A DNA stretch of 33,545 nucleotides from Desulfobacteraceae bacterium (lineage in GTDB: Bacteria > Desulfobacterota > Desulfobacteria > Desulfobacterales > SURF-7): assembly GCA_003599865.1 (NCBI GenBank), contig QZKS01000039.1, positions 1 through 33,545 of the forward strand. Direction: 5' to 3'. A program made the position numbers and the translations under genes. Below are positions 19,788-28,928 of the stretch, piece by piece. The notes under the pieces are model-generated. The model saw nothing but the letters and a program-made list of their open reading frames with translations. It made no database searches and was not told where the DNA came from. Within the stretch, counting starts at the first letter, position 1; each line of letters starts with the position of its first letter.

Positions 19788-20663
19788 ATGAAGAAGACCA
19801 CATATGCCATCCTTGTCAATCCGGCATCCGGGAAAACCGGTATAGACGGAAAACGCATCAGGCTGAATGCAGCCGCATCCATCCTGAAGGCAAACATACA
19901 CGGCCTGGATACCGGCTCGGCAGAAGACTTCAACCAATGTGCCCTGGAACTTGCCCCCCATTGTGATGTGCTGGTGGTGGCAGGCGGCGACGGTACATTT
20001 TCATCCGTGATCAATACCCTTGATACCGATATCAAAACGCTTGCCTACCTGCCCCTTGGCTCAGGCAATGCCCTGCAATATGCGCTGGGGTACCGGGGGA
20101 ACCTTGCCGATATTGCCGTACGCATTCAAACAGGACCGGTTCGGGAATACGACCTGATCCATTGTGATCAGAAAAAACGGGCATTCATGGTCTCTCTGGG
20201 TATTGAGGGCACGATACTCCGGTTCAGAGACCGGTTCCTCCGGCAGGGCCACGCCGGGTTCCATCCCTACCTGAAAGCTGTTTTTCTCTCTCTTTACAAG
20301 GCTTATACTCCCTTCCGGGCGCAAGCCCTTCTTGACGGAAAGCGGGTTGTCATTCAAAATCTGCTGAGCTTCATGGTCATGAAACAGCCGTATTACGGCT
20401 ATGGTATGAAGGTGGTTCCAAAAGCCGGATTTGATGACCGGCTGCTGCATGTCTTATGCTGCGAATTCCGTTATACGCAAATGGTCATCGCCGGACTGAC
20501 TTCATTCAGCATCGGAAACCGTGCCGGTCAATATCGGACCTGCAAAAGCCTGTCCGTTACGCTGAACAGACAGATGTCGGTCCAGATAGACGGAGATATC
20601 GCATGGAAGGCGGAAACATTCCATTTCAAAGTCCTGCCCGGAGCTCTGCAGATCAAGTGCTGA
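19788..20663 (+). CDS. Diacylglycerol/lipid kinase family protein
   Basis: This 291-residue protein of the DAGK catalytic family (YegS/DgkB/BmrU type) has the nucleotide-binding GGDGT at residues 66-70 within VLVVAGGDGTFSSVIN, followed by LPLGSGNALQYALG. Members phosphorylate diacylglycerol, phosphatidylglycerol or sphingoid-type lipids. The exact lipid cannot be read from sequence. I chose the ATG at 19788 over an in-frame TTG at 19782, because neither has a strong ribosome binding site and ATG is the usual choice. The next gene, panB, starts 255 bp downstream after an AT-rich stretch. Confidence 0.85.
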   Translation: MKKTTYAILVNPASGKTGIDGKRIRLNAAASILKANIHGLDTGSAEDFNQCALELAPHCDVLVVAGGDGTFSSVINTLDTDIKTLAYLPLGSGNALQYALGYRGNLADIAVRIQTGPVREYDLIHCDQKKRAFMVSLGIEGTILRFRDRFLRQGHAGFHPYLKAVFLSLYKAYTPFRAQALLDGKRVVIQNLLSFMVMKQPYYGYGMKVVPKAGFDDRLLHVLCCEFRYTQMVIAGLTSFSIGNRAGQYRTCKSLSVTLNRQMSVQIDGDIAWKAETFHFKVLPGALQIKC

Positions 20664-20904
20664 TATTTTAACCCTGCGCCGTGCCTCACCGGGAGTTCGA
20701 TGCTGTTTCTCCTGTCTCGACTTTTCATCTGTTTGTGTGTATGATAACAGGACAGCTGATTCAAGATATAATCGGTTCATTTATTCTGTCTTTCGCAATT
20801 TTTTGTTGCTTTTTTTTATTTTTTCGTATTTTTTATACAAAATTATTTATCAATATCACAAATAACCAATATTCTGTCTATTTTGATAGCAAACTGCCGC
20901 ATTC

Positions 20905-20912
20905 AAGGAGGT
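20905..20912 (+). promoter_or_regulatory. Ribosome binding site of panB
   Basis: AAGGAGGT ends six bases before the ATG at 20919. It decides the panB start against an upstream in-frame start at 20883 that would add twelve unconserved residues. Confidence 0.9.
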
Positions 20913-20918
20913 ATTGTC

Positions 20919-21707
20919 ATGAACCCGCAGATTACCCTGACCAAACTGTACCAGATGAAAAAAAATGGTGAAAAAATCGTTGCCCTGACAGCATATGACT
21001 ATCCTTTTGCCAAAATGGTGGATGAATCCGGAGTGCACATCATTCTGGTGGGTGATTCACTGGGAATGGTCGTACAGGGAGAAACCAGCACCCTGCCGGT
21101 AACCATGGATGAAATGATCTACCATACCCGGATTGTCGCAAGGGCCGTCAAAAATGCCATGGTGATCGGGGATATGCCGTTCCTGTCCTACCAGACCGGC
21201 ATAGAAACGGCGGTTCACAATGCCGGCCGGTTTCTCAAGGAAACGGGCGCCGCAGCCGTCAAGCTCGAAGGAGGAGCCGGTGTAAGCGATACCATCCGGG
21301 CGATCACAAAAGCCTCCATACCGGTTCAGGCGCATATCGGCCTGACACCGCAGTCGGTTCATCAGATGGGCGGATTCAAAGTTCAACGGGACGAGGATCG
21401 TCTCCTGGCTGATGCCAGGGAAGTGGAAGCAGCCGGTGCGTTTTCCGTTGTACTGGAAGGAATACCCGCGGATATTGCCAAAAAAATTACGGATGTCCTT
21501 TCAATTCCGACCATCGGAATCGGCGCAGGTCCGGATTGTGACGGCCAAATTCTTGTCCTGCATGACCTGCTCGGCCTGCATGACCGGCATCTTCCCAAAT
21601 TTGTAAAACAATATGCAGCCCTTGGAAAGGCTGCACGGGAGAGTATTGCAGAATACGCGGCCGAGGTGCAGAACGGAGAATTCCCGTCCAAAGAGCATTG
21701 CTATTGA
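20919..21707 (+). CDS. panB: 3-methyl-2-oxobutanoate hydroxymethyltransferase
   Basis: PanB makes ketopantoate from alpha-ketoisovalerate and methylene-tetrahydrofolate, the first step to pantothenate and CoA. The 262-residue protein has the Mg-binding motif VGDSLGMV (Asp46), EGG in [21 protein letters not shown] and [20 protein letters not shown], all typical of PanB. The start at 20919 is set by a strong AAGGAGGT. panC and panD are not in the window. The TIGR04282-like gene follows after 27 bp in the same direction. Confidence 0.96.
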   Translation: MNPQITLTKLYQMKKNGEKIVALTAYDYPFAKMVDESGVHIILVGDSLGMVVQGETSTLPVTMDEMIYHTRIVARAVKNAMVIGDMPFLSYQTGIETAVHNAGRFLKETGAAAVKLEGGAGVSDTIRAITKASIPVQAHIGLTPQSVHQMGGFKVQRDEDRLLADAREVEAAGAFSVVLEGIPADIAKKITDVLSIPTIGIGAGPDCDGQILVLHDLLGLHDRHLPKFVKQYAALGKAARESIAEYAAEVQNGEFPSKEHCY

Positions 21708-21734
21708 TCCCCGACCAACGGCAGAATAAAGCTT

Positions 21735-22427
21735 ATGAGCATCCGCCCGCCGAAAAATTGCATTATCGTTTTCCTGCGTGCTCCGGAGTCCGGAAAGGTC
21801 AAGACACGCCTTTCCGGAGAACTCGGCTCCGAAGCCACCCTTGTTCTTTATCAAAACTTTGTGATGGATATCCTCCATACCGTACACAAAGCCAATACCG
21901 ACATTCTGATCTTTTTTTGCCCGGAGGAAGCAGAAGCCCTGGTTTCAAAATGGCTCGGGAATCATGATTCACTTCATCCGCAAGCTGGAGAAAATCTGGG
22001 GATCCGGATGGCCAACGCCTTTATCCATGCCTTCTCTTCGGGCTATGACCGGGCCGTTCTGATCGGAACAGACTGCCCGGAGATCACGGAAAAGATCCTG
22101 CGGGAGGCATTTTCCGAAATAGATGATACCGGATGCGTAATCGGACCGTCCATGGACGGCGGATATTATCTGATCGGTTTTAAAAAAAAAACGTTCACGG
22201 AAAAAGTGTTCCATGACGTAACCTGGGGAACCGGGGTTGTCTATGGGCAGACCCTTGAACGATGCGGACAAGCGGACATCCATCCGCATATTCTGCCCCG
22301 GCTGAACGACATCGACACCCTGGATGACCTGATACTGTTTTACAGGAAACATCCCGGCCACAAAATGTTCCGTTCCCATACCATCCGATGCATGATTGAA
22401 ACCCGTCTTTCCGGTGAATCAAAATAA
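21735..22427 (+). CDS. TIGR04282-type nucleotidyl/glycosyltransferase
   Basis: This 230-residue GT-A-fold protein belongs to the family named for arsenosugar gene neighbourhoods (TIGR04282, related to CofC/MobA). The diagnostic pattern is an N-terminal IVFLRAPESGKVKTRL (11-26), then GTDCPEI and GPSMDGGYYLIGF, followed by a late DIDTLDDL. The arsenic link is only a family name: no ArsM/ArsS gene is here. A TIGR04283-like GT2 lies about 290 bp beyond its stop on the opposite strand, the common genomic partner of this family. No strong ribosome binding site precedes the ATG. Confidence 0.85.
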   Translation: MSIRPPKNCIIVFLRAPESGKVKTRLSGELGSEATLVLYQNFVMDILHTVHKANTDILIFFCPEEAEALVSKWLGNHDSLHPQAGENLGIRMANAFIHAFSSGYDRAVLIGTDCPEITEKILREAFSEIDDTGCVIGPSMDGGYYLIGFKKKTFTEKVFHDVTWGTGVVYGQTLERCGQADIHPHILPRLNDIDTLDDLILFYRKHPGHKMFRSHTIRCMIETRLSGESK

Positions 22428-22471
22428 CAGGGTATGTAAAATCCCCTGAACGCAGGTCATGAAAGCCCGGA

Positions 22472-22675
22472 TCAGTTGTCGATATAAATAATCATGATGC
22501 CGGCGAGGAATCGTATCAGAACGGAAATCCAGAAATAAAACGGATTGTCCTTCCGCGTATACACCACATTTTTTTCAAAGCTCAATAAGCTGCTGTTGTA
22601 AGATGCGGTTCCCGATTTGATCGTATACATGCCCCAGACAATGAAAATCGCCCCCAGTACCGTTAACAGACTCAT
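22472..22675 (-). CDS. Small two-helix membrane protein
   Basis: This 67-residue protein has two membrane segments (about residues 3-19 and 47-64) separated by a polar loop with several Lys and Asn. I do not recognise the family. I chose the ATG at 22675, where AAGG lies five bases upstream; an upstream in-frame ATG at 22705 would add ten residues. It is the last gene of the glycosyltransferase/ABC run and follows the GT2 gene by 44 bp. It could be a membrane partner of that system, but nothing in it shows a function. Confidence 0.65.
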   Translation of the reverse strand: MSLLTVLGAIFIVWGMYTIKSGTASYNSSLLSFEKNVVYTRKDNPFYFWISVLIRFLAGIMIIYIDN

Positions 22676-22719
22676 GTGAACCTTATCCCCCTCAACAGCG
22701 GTCATTCCGGCTGTTCATT

Positions 22720-23421
22720 TCAAGTATAATATTTTGCCAGCCACGCTGGCGATACCCCGCAAAAAAACAGCATGATCAACAACCAGTTCCGGAATGTGCA
22801 GAAAAGAACCCCCTCTTTTTCCCATCTTCGTGAAGATGTCCGGACTTTTTCCGGGATGATACGGATCTTTCCGCCGGATCTTCCGACGCGCAGCATCAGA
22901 TCCACATCTTCCATGATCGGGAATGTGGAGAAACATCCGATTTTATGAAAATAACCGGATTTCATGAAAATCGCCTGATCACCGTATGGAATCCGGGTAA
23001 TTCGTGAACGAAAAGAGGAAACACGTTCGATGATACGAAAAATCAATTTCGGAGAGTCGATCCCCAGATCAAACGCCCCACCGACAACCTCCTTTTCCGA
23101 CCGGATCACGGATTCGATATCCTGAAACGCATTCGGATTCAATATGGTATCTGCATGCAGGAAAAGAAGAATTTTTCCGTCCGCATGGGCCGCCCCTGTA
23201 TTCATCTGGATGCCGCGTCCTTTGGGAGAAAGCAGTTTTTTGACAGGCATCCGCCATCCGATTTCATCAATGGCCTGAATCGTGTTTCCCGCAGGATTGC
23301 CGTCCACGACAATAATCTCGAAATCATACCCGGCGGATAAGACGGAAAGATGCCGGATCACTTGGTTGATCTGATCCATCTCGTTGAATACCGGTATGAT
23401 TATGGAAAAAAAGGGACTCAT
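22720..23421 (-). CDS. Glycosyltransferase family 2 protein (TIGR04283-like)
   Basis: This is a 233-residue GT-A glycosyltransferase. It has SIIIPVFNE near residues 6-14, a DxD-like FLHAD, YGDQAIFM and the MEDVDLMLRV segment seen in the TIGR04283 family. The sequence ends shortly after a hydrophobic stretch (LLIMLFFCGVSPAWL), which may touch the membrane. I chose the ATG at 23421, four bases after the stop of the upstream fusion gene, because the GT2 motif then begins at the usual distance. A start at 23457 would overlap that gene. It is a paralogue of the C-terminal half of its neighbour. The donor and acceptor are unknown. Confidence 0.85.
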   Translation of the reverse strand: MSPFFSIIIPVFNEMDQINQVIRHLSVLSAGYDFEIIVVDGNPAGNTIQAIDEIGWRMPVKKLLSPKGRGIQMNTGAAHADGKILLFLHADTILNPNAFQDIESVIRSEKEVVGGAFDLGIDSPKLIFRIIERVSSFRSRITRIPYGDQAIFMKSGYFHKIGCFSTFPIMEDVDLMLRVGRSGGKIRIIPEKVRTSSRRWEKEGVLFCTFRNWLLIMLFFCGVSPAWLAKYYT

Positions 23422-23425
23422 CCTA

Positions 23426-25537
23426 TCACCGCTTTCCGGAATCCGGATGATCCTCATTCAGATCAACCGGATAGTAGCTGCGGTACATGGATACCGTATC
23501 CGGCAGTCCGGACTTTCGTTTGCGTAAAAAAGCAACCATTCTTTTGACCACCGAAAAACCATTACGGATACCGGCGGCTTTCCATCTCCGCGATGAAATC
23601 CGGGCATTCCCGAACAGGTAGATCTGCCGCCCCGCCTGGTTCAGTCGAAGACTCAGTTCCACATCTTCCATCAGCGGAATATCCGGAAAAAGATCCTTTT
23701 CCACAACCGGCTGCTTCCGGAAAAACTGAATCTGATCTCCGAAACCGATGGAAAAAACCAGCGCCCGAAATTCATTCAGCCATTCCACAATCCGCAGCCG
23801 CCGGTCCGCATCATCAAAAACCCCGCCGACCGCACCGCCGATGATGTCCGGATTTTTTTCAAGAAGATTCCGGATCTCCGTAAAGGTGCTGCAAGCCGGC
23901 CGCACGTCCGCATGAACAACGGCAATGATATCCCCCTGTGCGGACAGGATTCCCCTGCGGATCTGCCCTCCCCTTCCGCCTCCCCGGCCGGGCGCATCAG
24001 GATGTTCGATTACGACAGCGCCCTCCTGCAAGGCAGCGGCAGCGGTGTTGTCGTCCGATCCGCCGTCAACCACAACAATCTCCCGGACACTCCGATCGCT
24101 CCGGATGCTCCGGATACAATCCCGGATATGGCTTTCCTCATTCTTTGCCGGGATGATCACCGATAGGGAGTGATGGAGCGATGCGCCGAACCGGGAACGC
24201 CCCCGTTGGAAGAGCAGATAACCCTCCCGGATCAACACCAGATAAAACGGCAGCCACACGAGAATCTGCGCCCATACCGGAAAATCCCGGATACCGGTTT
24301 GATCATCCATGCCGACAAAATAAAAGGAAATGCTTGCGCACAACACCAGCCACGCTTTTGACGGCCGGAACGGCAGCAGAGGAATGATCCATGTGATATA
24401 CCAGAAATGGACGGTCGGCATCAGCAACAAAACCGCTCCCAATGAAAAAAAGATTCCGGATAAAGGATCGTTCTGAAAACGGCTGTCGGTTTCCGGATGA
24501 AAATAACCAAGCCCGGAAACCAGCAACATGCATAACCCGATCTTGCAGATCATGGTAGCCGGTTGAATTTCGCCGAAAGCAGCTCTCAGCAGGCCGTGAA
24601 TCGAACCGTTGAAGGCATACTCTTCCCCGAACTTTTGGAGGCTGTAAAAAAAATCCGCAACGCCGGTGTCCGGTATCCCAAAAAAAGGCGCGGCAGCGGC
24701 AACCAGTGCAAAAACCGCAAACGGATAATTTCTTCGATTGACCAGAAACGGAATCGCAACTGCGGCAACATATTTTGACTGAACCGCAAGCCCGGCAAAA
24801 AGAAACATGGGTATCCAGCTTTTTTTTTCAAACCATACAAGGCTTCCGATGATAAAAAAATGCTGAATCACATCAAAATGCCCGTGAGCGGAAAAAGCGT
24901 ATAACACGACTGGGTTCAATGCATACAGCAATGACCATCTCATGCCCAGTCCGCGCTGTTGCAGCAATCGCAGGATCAGGAAGACAGTTCCCATGTCGAA
25001 CAGCAGAACAAGCGCTTTCACCGTGTACGGGCTGTAGCAGATCGATCCGGCAATGGAAAACAGAATCAGAATCAACGGCGGATAGGCCGCAGGAAGGTCC
25101 GGATGATTGATGCCTGCATGAAAAAAATCGCCGGCTGCCAGGTCCGACAGCACGGCATGGTCCGGAGCATGGGTGTAGGGGCTGATGCCCTGATGAATCA
25201 ATTTCCCTTCCCACAGATACCGGTTTACATCATCGGATGGCGCATGGGGCAGTAAAGCGACCCTTGCGAGCAATGACAGTACGAGAATCAGCAGCATGCC
25301 GTTCTTTACGGTAATTTCTTTGGGAAAAAAGAAAAACAGCAGCAGGCACAATATCCAGGTCGCCCCAAAAAGAAGGATAAATCCGCCGGCCGGAAAATGA
25401 ATGGGATGTTCTCCAATATATCCCCGGAATCCTCCCTGAACACACAGAAGAATCAACAGGAACGCAACAACAAAAAACGGAAATCGATTGTGATCGCAGC
25501 TTCTCTTTTCAGGAGAGTGAGATTCCGATGCTTTCAT
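23426..25537 (-). CDS. GT-C membrane glycosyltransferase fused to a GT2 domain
   Basis: This 703-residue two-part protein has a polytopic membrane portion over roughly residues 18-440 with many hydrophobic segments. A GT-C-like acidic motif SDDVNRYLWEG (Asp102, Asp103) stands after the second or third helix, as in polyprenyl-phosphate-sugar-using transferases. From about residue 455 a complete GT2 domain follows: SVIIPAKNEE, VVVDGGSDDN, the VVHAD metal motif near 540-544, GDQIQF and LMEDVELSLRL. The GT2 part is closely similar to the next gene. A plausible but unproven reading is that the GT2 domain loads a sugar onto a polyprenyl carrier and the GT-C domain uses it. Its start overlaps the stop of the upstream CESA-like gene by four bases. 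Confidence 0.85.
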   Translation of the reverse strand: MKASESHSPEKRSCDHNRFPFFVVAFLLILLCVQGGFRGYIGEHPIHFPAGGFILLFGATWILCLLLFFFFPKEITVKNGMLLILVLSLLARVALLPHAPSDDVNRYLWEGKLIHQGISPYTHAPDHAVLSDLAAGDFFHAGINHPDLPAAYPPLILILFSIAGSICYSPYTVKALVLLFDMGTVFLILRLLQQRGLGMRWSLLYALNPVVLYAFSAHGHFDVIQHFFIIGSLVWFEKKSWIPMFLFAGLAVQSKYVAAVAIPFLVNRRNYPFAVFALVAAAAPFFGIPDTGVADFFYSLQKFGEEYAFNGSIHGLLRAAFGEIQPATMICKIGLCMLLVSGLGYFHPETDSRFQNDPLSGIFFSLGAVLLLMPTVHFWYITWIIPLLPFRPSKAWLVLCASISFYFVGMDDQTGIRDFPVWAQILVWLPFYLVLIREGYLLFQRGRSRFGASLHHSLSVIIPAKNEESHIRDCIRSIRSDRSVREIVVVDGGSDDNTAAAALQEGAVVIEHPDAPGRGGGRGGQIRRGILSAQGDIIAVVHADVRPACSTFTEIRNLLEKNPDIIGGAVGGVFDDADRRLRIVEWLNEFRALVFSIGFGDQIQFFRKQPVVEKDLFPDIPLMEDVELSLRLNQAGRQIYLFGNARISSRRWKAAGIRNGFSVVKRMVAFLRKRKSGLPDTVSMYRSYYPVDLNEDHPDSGKR

Positions 25538-27015
25538 TTGCGAAAACCCGGAATCGACTGGGTAATGGAAAGAAGTCCGGTAAACAGAAATCCGAATGCA
25601 TATATCGAAAGAAAATAGCCGACCAGGTATTTTTCAGCAAAGAGATAATACCCGAATGACCATGTGCAGTAAACACCGACGATCATTTCCAGGGCACCGG
25701 TCCATGGGATCATGGTTTGATAACGGATAACCTCGATATCTCCTTTTTTGGGTGTCCGGAGAAATTCACTCTTCCAGCCAAGCAGGGCCTCCGCCACCGC
25801 TTTTGAATTGGAAACCGCGATCCCCACACCAACCATGACAAGAAACGGCAGAACCAATATGCGTTTTTTCCAGTCCGGGTAGGCGGCTCGTTGAGAGACA
25901 ACATAAAGGGTACCGGGAGCCGCCATCGAGACGGCAAGCATCCAGGCAAGGATAAAAAACAGCGTCGGACCGGGAGCATAATTTACAAACCGGATAACCG
26001 GAAAAGCCAGCAGGGAGAGGATCAGCATCATGGGATGGACCAGATAGTGGGTCAGGTGAAAAAAAGCTTCCACCTTTTTAAAGAAAGGCGCCGGCGACCG
26101 CAACAAACCCGGCAGCAGTTTGATTGCCGTCTGAATCGATCCCTTTGCCCATCTAAACTGCTGGCTCTTGAAGGCATTTATATTTTCGGGGATTTCCGCC
26201 GGTACGACCAGATCCGGCAGAAACATGGTTTTCCACCCGGCAAGCTGTACCCGATAGGAAAGATCCATATCCTCGGTCAGCGTATCCCAGGACCATCCCC
26301 CGCCGTCATGGATGGCGCTCTTTCTCCACATGCCCGCCGTACCGTTAAAATTCATGAACAGATTCCCCACATACCTTGCGGATTGTTCAATCATAAAATG
26401 CCCGTCGATTCCGATGGATTGGACACGGGTTAGCAGCGAACGCTTCCGGTTCAGATGCCCCCAGCGCGCCTGAACCAGACCAAGTTCCTGATCCATGAGG
26501 AAATACGGTACTACGGTGGACAAAAAATTTTCAGGGGGTACGAAATCCGCATCAAAAATGGCAATCAATTCTCCGGATGACTGCCTGAGGCCTTCCGCCA
26601 GGGCACCGGCTTTAAAACCCTCCCTTCTCTTTCTTTGGATGTGCCGGATATGGAATCCCTGTTTTTTCAATTCCTCCGTCAGCTCATGTGCAACATGAAC
26701 TGTTCCGTCCGTCGAATCATCCAGAATCTGAATTTCATGCTTTTCCAACGGATAATCCATACGGCATGCGGCGCGGACCACCCTCTCCACCACATTGAAT
26801 TCATTAAAAACCGGTATCTGGGTAGTCACAAAAGGCAGATCCGGATCAGCCAAAAACCGTCCGGCCATCCCGCTCACTTTTGTGCGATACTGCCGTGCAC
26901 GTTTTTGTCCCCGGAGATACAGATAAACCATGACATAACAGTTTATGCCGTAAATCATCAGAACAAATGCCGTACCGAAATACACAAACAACAGCAGTTT
27001 TTCAAGTATTTCCAT
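25534..27015 (-). CDS. Cellulose-synthase-like processive glycosyltransferase (GT2)
   Basis: This 493-residue membrane GT2 has an N-terminal membrane helix (about 8-33), a cytoplasmic GT-A domain with DDS (99-101), DAD (155-157), TED (247-249) and QQFRW (285-289), then about four C-terminal helices. This D,D,D,QxxRW layout is that of processive beta-glycan or glycolipid synthases (cellulose synthase, HasA, glucosylceramide- or glycosyl-diacylglycerol-type enzymes). It lacks a PilZ domain. A soluble acceptor is unlikely. It overlaps the downstream fusion gene by four bases and follows the ABC permease after 27 bp. Confidence 0.9.
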   Translation of the reverse strand: MEILEKLLLFVYFGTAFVLMIYGINCYVMVYLYLRGQKRARQYRTKVSGMAGRFLADPDLPFVTTQIPVFNEFNVVERVVRAACRMDYPLEKHEIQILDDSTDGTVHVAHELTEELKKQGFHIRHIQRKRREGFKAGALAEGLRQSSGELIAIFDADFVPPENFLSTVVPYFLMDQELGLVQARWGHLNRKRSLLTRVQSIGIDGHFMIEQSARYVGNLFMNFNGTAGMWRKSAIHDGGGWSWDTLTEDMDLSYRVQLAGWKTMFLPDLVVPAEIPENINAFKSQQFRWAKGSIQTAIKLLPGLLRSPAPFFKKVEAFFHLTHYLVHPMMLILSLLAFPVIRFVNYAPGPTLFFILAWMLAVSMAAPGTLYVVSQRAAYPDWKKRILVLPFLVMVGVGIAVSNSKAVAEALLGWKSEFLRTPKKGDIEVIRYQTMIPWTGALEMIVGVYCTWSFGYYLFAEKYLVGYFLSIYAFGFLFTGLLSITQSIPGFRK

Positions 27016-27042
27016 CGTAAATATCCGTTATAGATCAACGCA

Positions 27043-27867
27043 CTAATATTGCGTCAGAGAGCCGTTCATCTTTGCGATACGGATTGCATGGCGAAACATT
27101 CCGATGCTTGCCGGGATCATCACCAAACCAAAACCAAGAAGAGGACATATGGATGAAAAGAGTGCCCTTGTCGGATATCCTTGTAACAGCGCCAGCCGTA
27201 TCCCTTCCAGCGCGTGGGTGATCGGAAACAGATAAGAAATTTTTTGCAGCCATTCCGGAAGTACGGTAATGGGATAATAGATCCCGCCCAACAGCCAGGA
27301 AAGGCTGGTAAAAATCCAGTTGAACGGATCTCCCCTTTTCAAGATCAGAATGAAGCTTGCGGAAAGAATGCCGATGCTGCTGAAGCAGATGATCGTCAGG
27401 CATAAAATCAACAATGCCCCGGCATAATTCGCTTGCGAAAGATGAAGCCCGAATGCAAATGCACCAAATAAAAGGTAGATAAAAATCCGAACGGTTGTGG
27501 CCGCAAAACTGTAAATGGAGGAAAACAGGATAATAACCGGCGCACCGGTCCGGGTTGCCACCATTGCCTCAAGCGTTCCGGTAACCTGCGCTTCCCGGAT
27601 GCTTCCGGAAAATGTACCCAGTGCCACCTGCATATAACCGGCAAGAGCCACCCCGATAATGACAAAAGAAAAATAATCCCCGCCATAGGCGGACAGGTAA
27701 GGCTGTGCCGCATCACCGACCAGCCGTGACAGAAAAAACATGGAAAGGACGGAAAAGAGTATGCCTGCAAAATGGGAGACAAAAGAAAACTTGTAACTGG
27801 ACTCGTTCAGGAAATCTTTCCGGAGAAAGGCAACGGATTTTTGAAAAATGAACGGCAGATTATGCAT
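27043..27867 (-). CDS. ABC-2-type transporter permease
   Basis: This 274-residue integral membrane protein has about six hydrophobic segments and the ABC-2 permease pattern, including GGIYYPITVLPEWLQKISYLFPITHALEGIRLALLQG near the C-terminus (quoted here only as position about 206-243). It pairs with the ATPase encoded directly upstream, whose last eight bases overlap its start. Such exporters carry lipids, glycolipids or polysaccharides outward. The cargo is unknown, but the neighbouring glycosyltransferases make a glycolipid or glycan the natural candidate. Confidence 0.88.
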   Translation of the reverse strand: MHNLPFIFQKSVAFLRKDFLNESSYKFSFVSHFAGILFSVLSMFFLSRLVGDAAQPYLSAYGGDYFSFVIIGVALAGYMQVALGTFSGSIREAQVTGTLEAMVATRTGAPVIILFSSIYSFAATTVRIFIYLLFGAFAFGLHLSQANYAGALLILCLTIICFSSIGILSASFILILKRGDPFNWIFTSLSWLLGGIYYPITVLPEWLQKISYLFPITHALEGIRLALLQGYPTRALFSSICPLLGFGLVMIPASIGMFRHAIRIAKMNGSLTQY

Positions 27868-28879
27868 GAATACTTCTCATAAACAGTTCATCAAGGGGTA
27901 TCTGTCTGTGAATACAGGATTGAACTTTTATATTGGACTGCACCAGCCATTCGATAAATGAAGCAATATCCTGTTTTAGTGACCCCATCTCCAGGGTGAT
28001 CCGGACGGATTGGCCAAAGGGATGATCATGCTGAACATGGATCAGATTTTCCGAGAATAAGGAGCTACCGATTTTTCTCCGGATTTCCTCCATATCACCG
28101 GCAACCGTTATTTCAAAACGCCGATTTGCCTGAAACAGATTCCGGATCTCCAAAATGGTGCCGCTGTGCCTGATGATTCCGTTGTGAATAATGGCGAACC
28201 GGTCACAGATATCTTCGGCCTCCTTCATGTTATTGGTTGCCAGAAAAATCGTCTTGTTGGACCGCCGGACCAGAACATCCCTGATAAAATTCCGCAAGGT
28301 TGCGGAAACAGCAGGATCCAGACTGCGCGTCGGCTCGTCCATAAACAGGATTTCCGGATCTGTGAGAAGACCTCTTGCGATGGCCATCTTCTGCCGGGTT
28401 CCGGAAGAATACTCTTGAAACCGATGGTGAATCCGGTCCTCAAAACCGAGCAGTGATGCAATCTCCTGAATTCTCCTTTGCGCTTCCGCTCTGGGAATAT
28501 TATTCAGGGTTGCAAAAAAAGACAGGTTTTCCCTTCCGGTCAGCCGCCAATAAAAACTTCTTTCATCACTGACGACAACGCCGGTAATTGCTTTGATTTT
28601 CTTTTCCTGCCGGACGACATCCAGACCGTTGATCGCGGCATGGCCTGAAGTCGGAAGAATCAGTGTGGACAATATTTTCAGCAGGGTTGTTTTTCCGGAA
28701 CCGTTCGGTCCCAGCAGACCGAAAATTTCCCCTTTTTGAACACGGATCGAAACATTCTCAAGGGCGGTCTTCTCTTTTTTGACAAACGGTTGAAACAACA
28801 GCTCCCGATATCCTTTTGGAACAGGATATTTTTTACCCAGATTTCCGGTTTCGATAATCGAAGAGATTTTTTTCACCAT
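27860..28879 (-). CDS. ABC transporter ATP-binding protein with altered Q-loop and H-loop
   Basis: This 339-residue ATPase has Walker A GPNGSGKT (57-64), the signature SSGTRQK (158-164), Walker B ILFMDEP (Asp181, Glu182) and a C-terminal extension of about 100 residues. Two switch positions deviate. The Q-loop reads VVVSDERSFYWRLTGREN with no Gln. The H-loop reads FLATNNMKEAE, with Asn where the catalytic His usually stands. The DERSFYWRLT form is known to me from a subset of ABC-2 ATPases; the missing His is less usual. I chose the ATG at 28879; an in-frame TTG at 28915 would add twelve residues. It forms an exporter with the overlapping permease gene downstream. Confidence 0.88.
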   Translation of the reverse strand: MVKKISSIIETGNLGKKYPVPKGYRELLFQPFVKKEKTALENVSIRVQKGEIFGLLGPNGSGKTTLLKILSTLILPTSGHAAINGLDVVRQEKKIKAITGVVVSDERSFYWRLTGRENLSFFATLNNIPRAEAQRRIQEIASLLGFEDRIHHRFQEYSSGTRQKMAIARGLLTDPEILFMDEPTRSLDPAVSATLRNFIRDVLVRRSNKTIFLATNNMKEAEDICDRFAIIHNGIIRHSGTILEIRNLFQANRRFEITVAGDMEEIRRKIGSSLFSENLIHVQHDHPFGQSVRITLEMGSLKQDIASFIEWLVQSNIKVQSCIHRQIPLDELFMRSIHA

Positions 28880-28928
28880 ATGTGATTCAACCGGTCCGGC
28901 CGGTTCAATATTCAACCATCAAACCGGA

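Noticed and set aside
20681-20971. 96-codon plus-strand frame overlapping the panB start
   Set aside because: It crosses the panB ribosome binding site and start in another frame and shows no domain; the AT-rich region gives a hydrophobic stretch by chance.
22428-22448. CAGGG/CCCTG hairpin between convergent genes as a terminator
   Set aside because: The stem has only five base pairs and no T-run follows on either strand.
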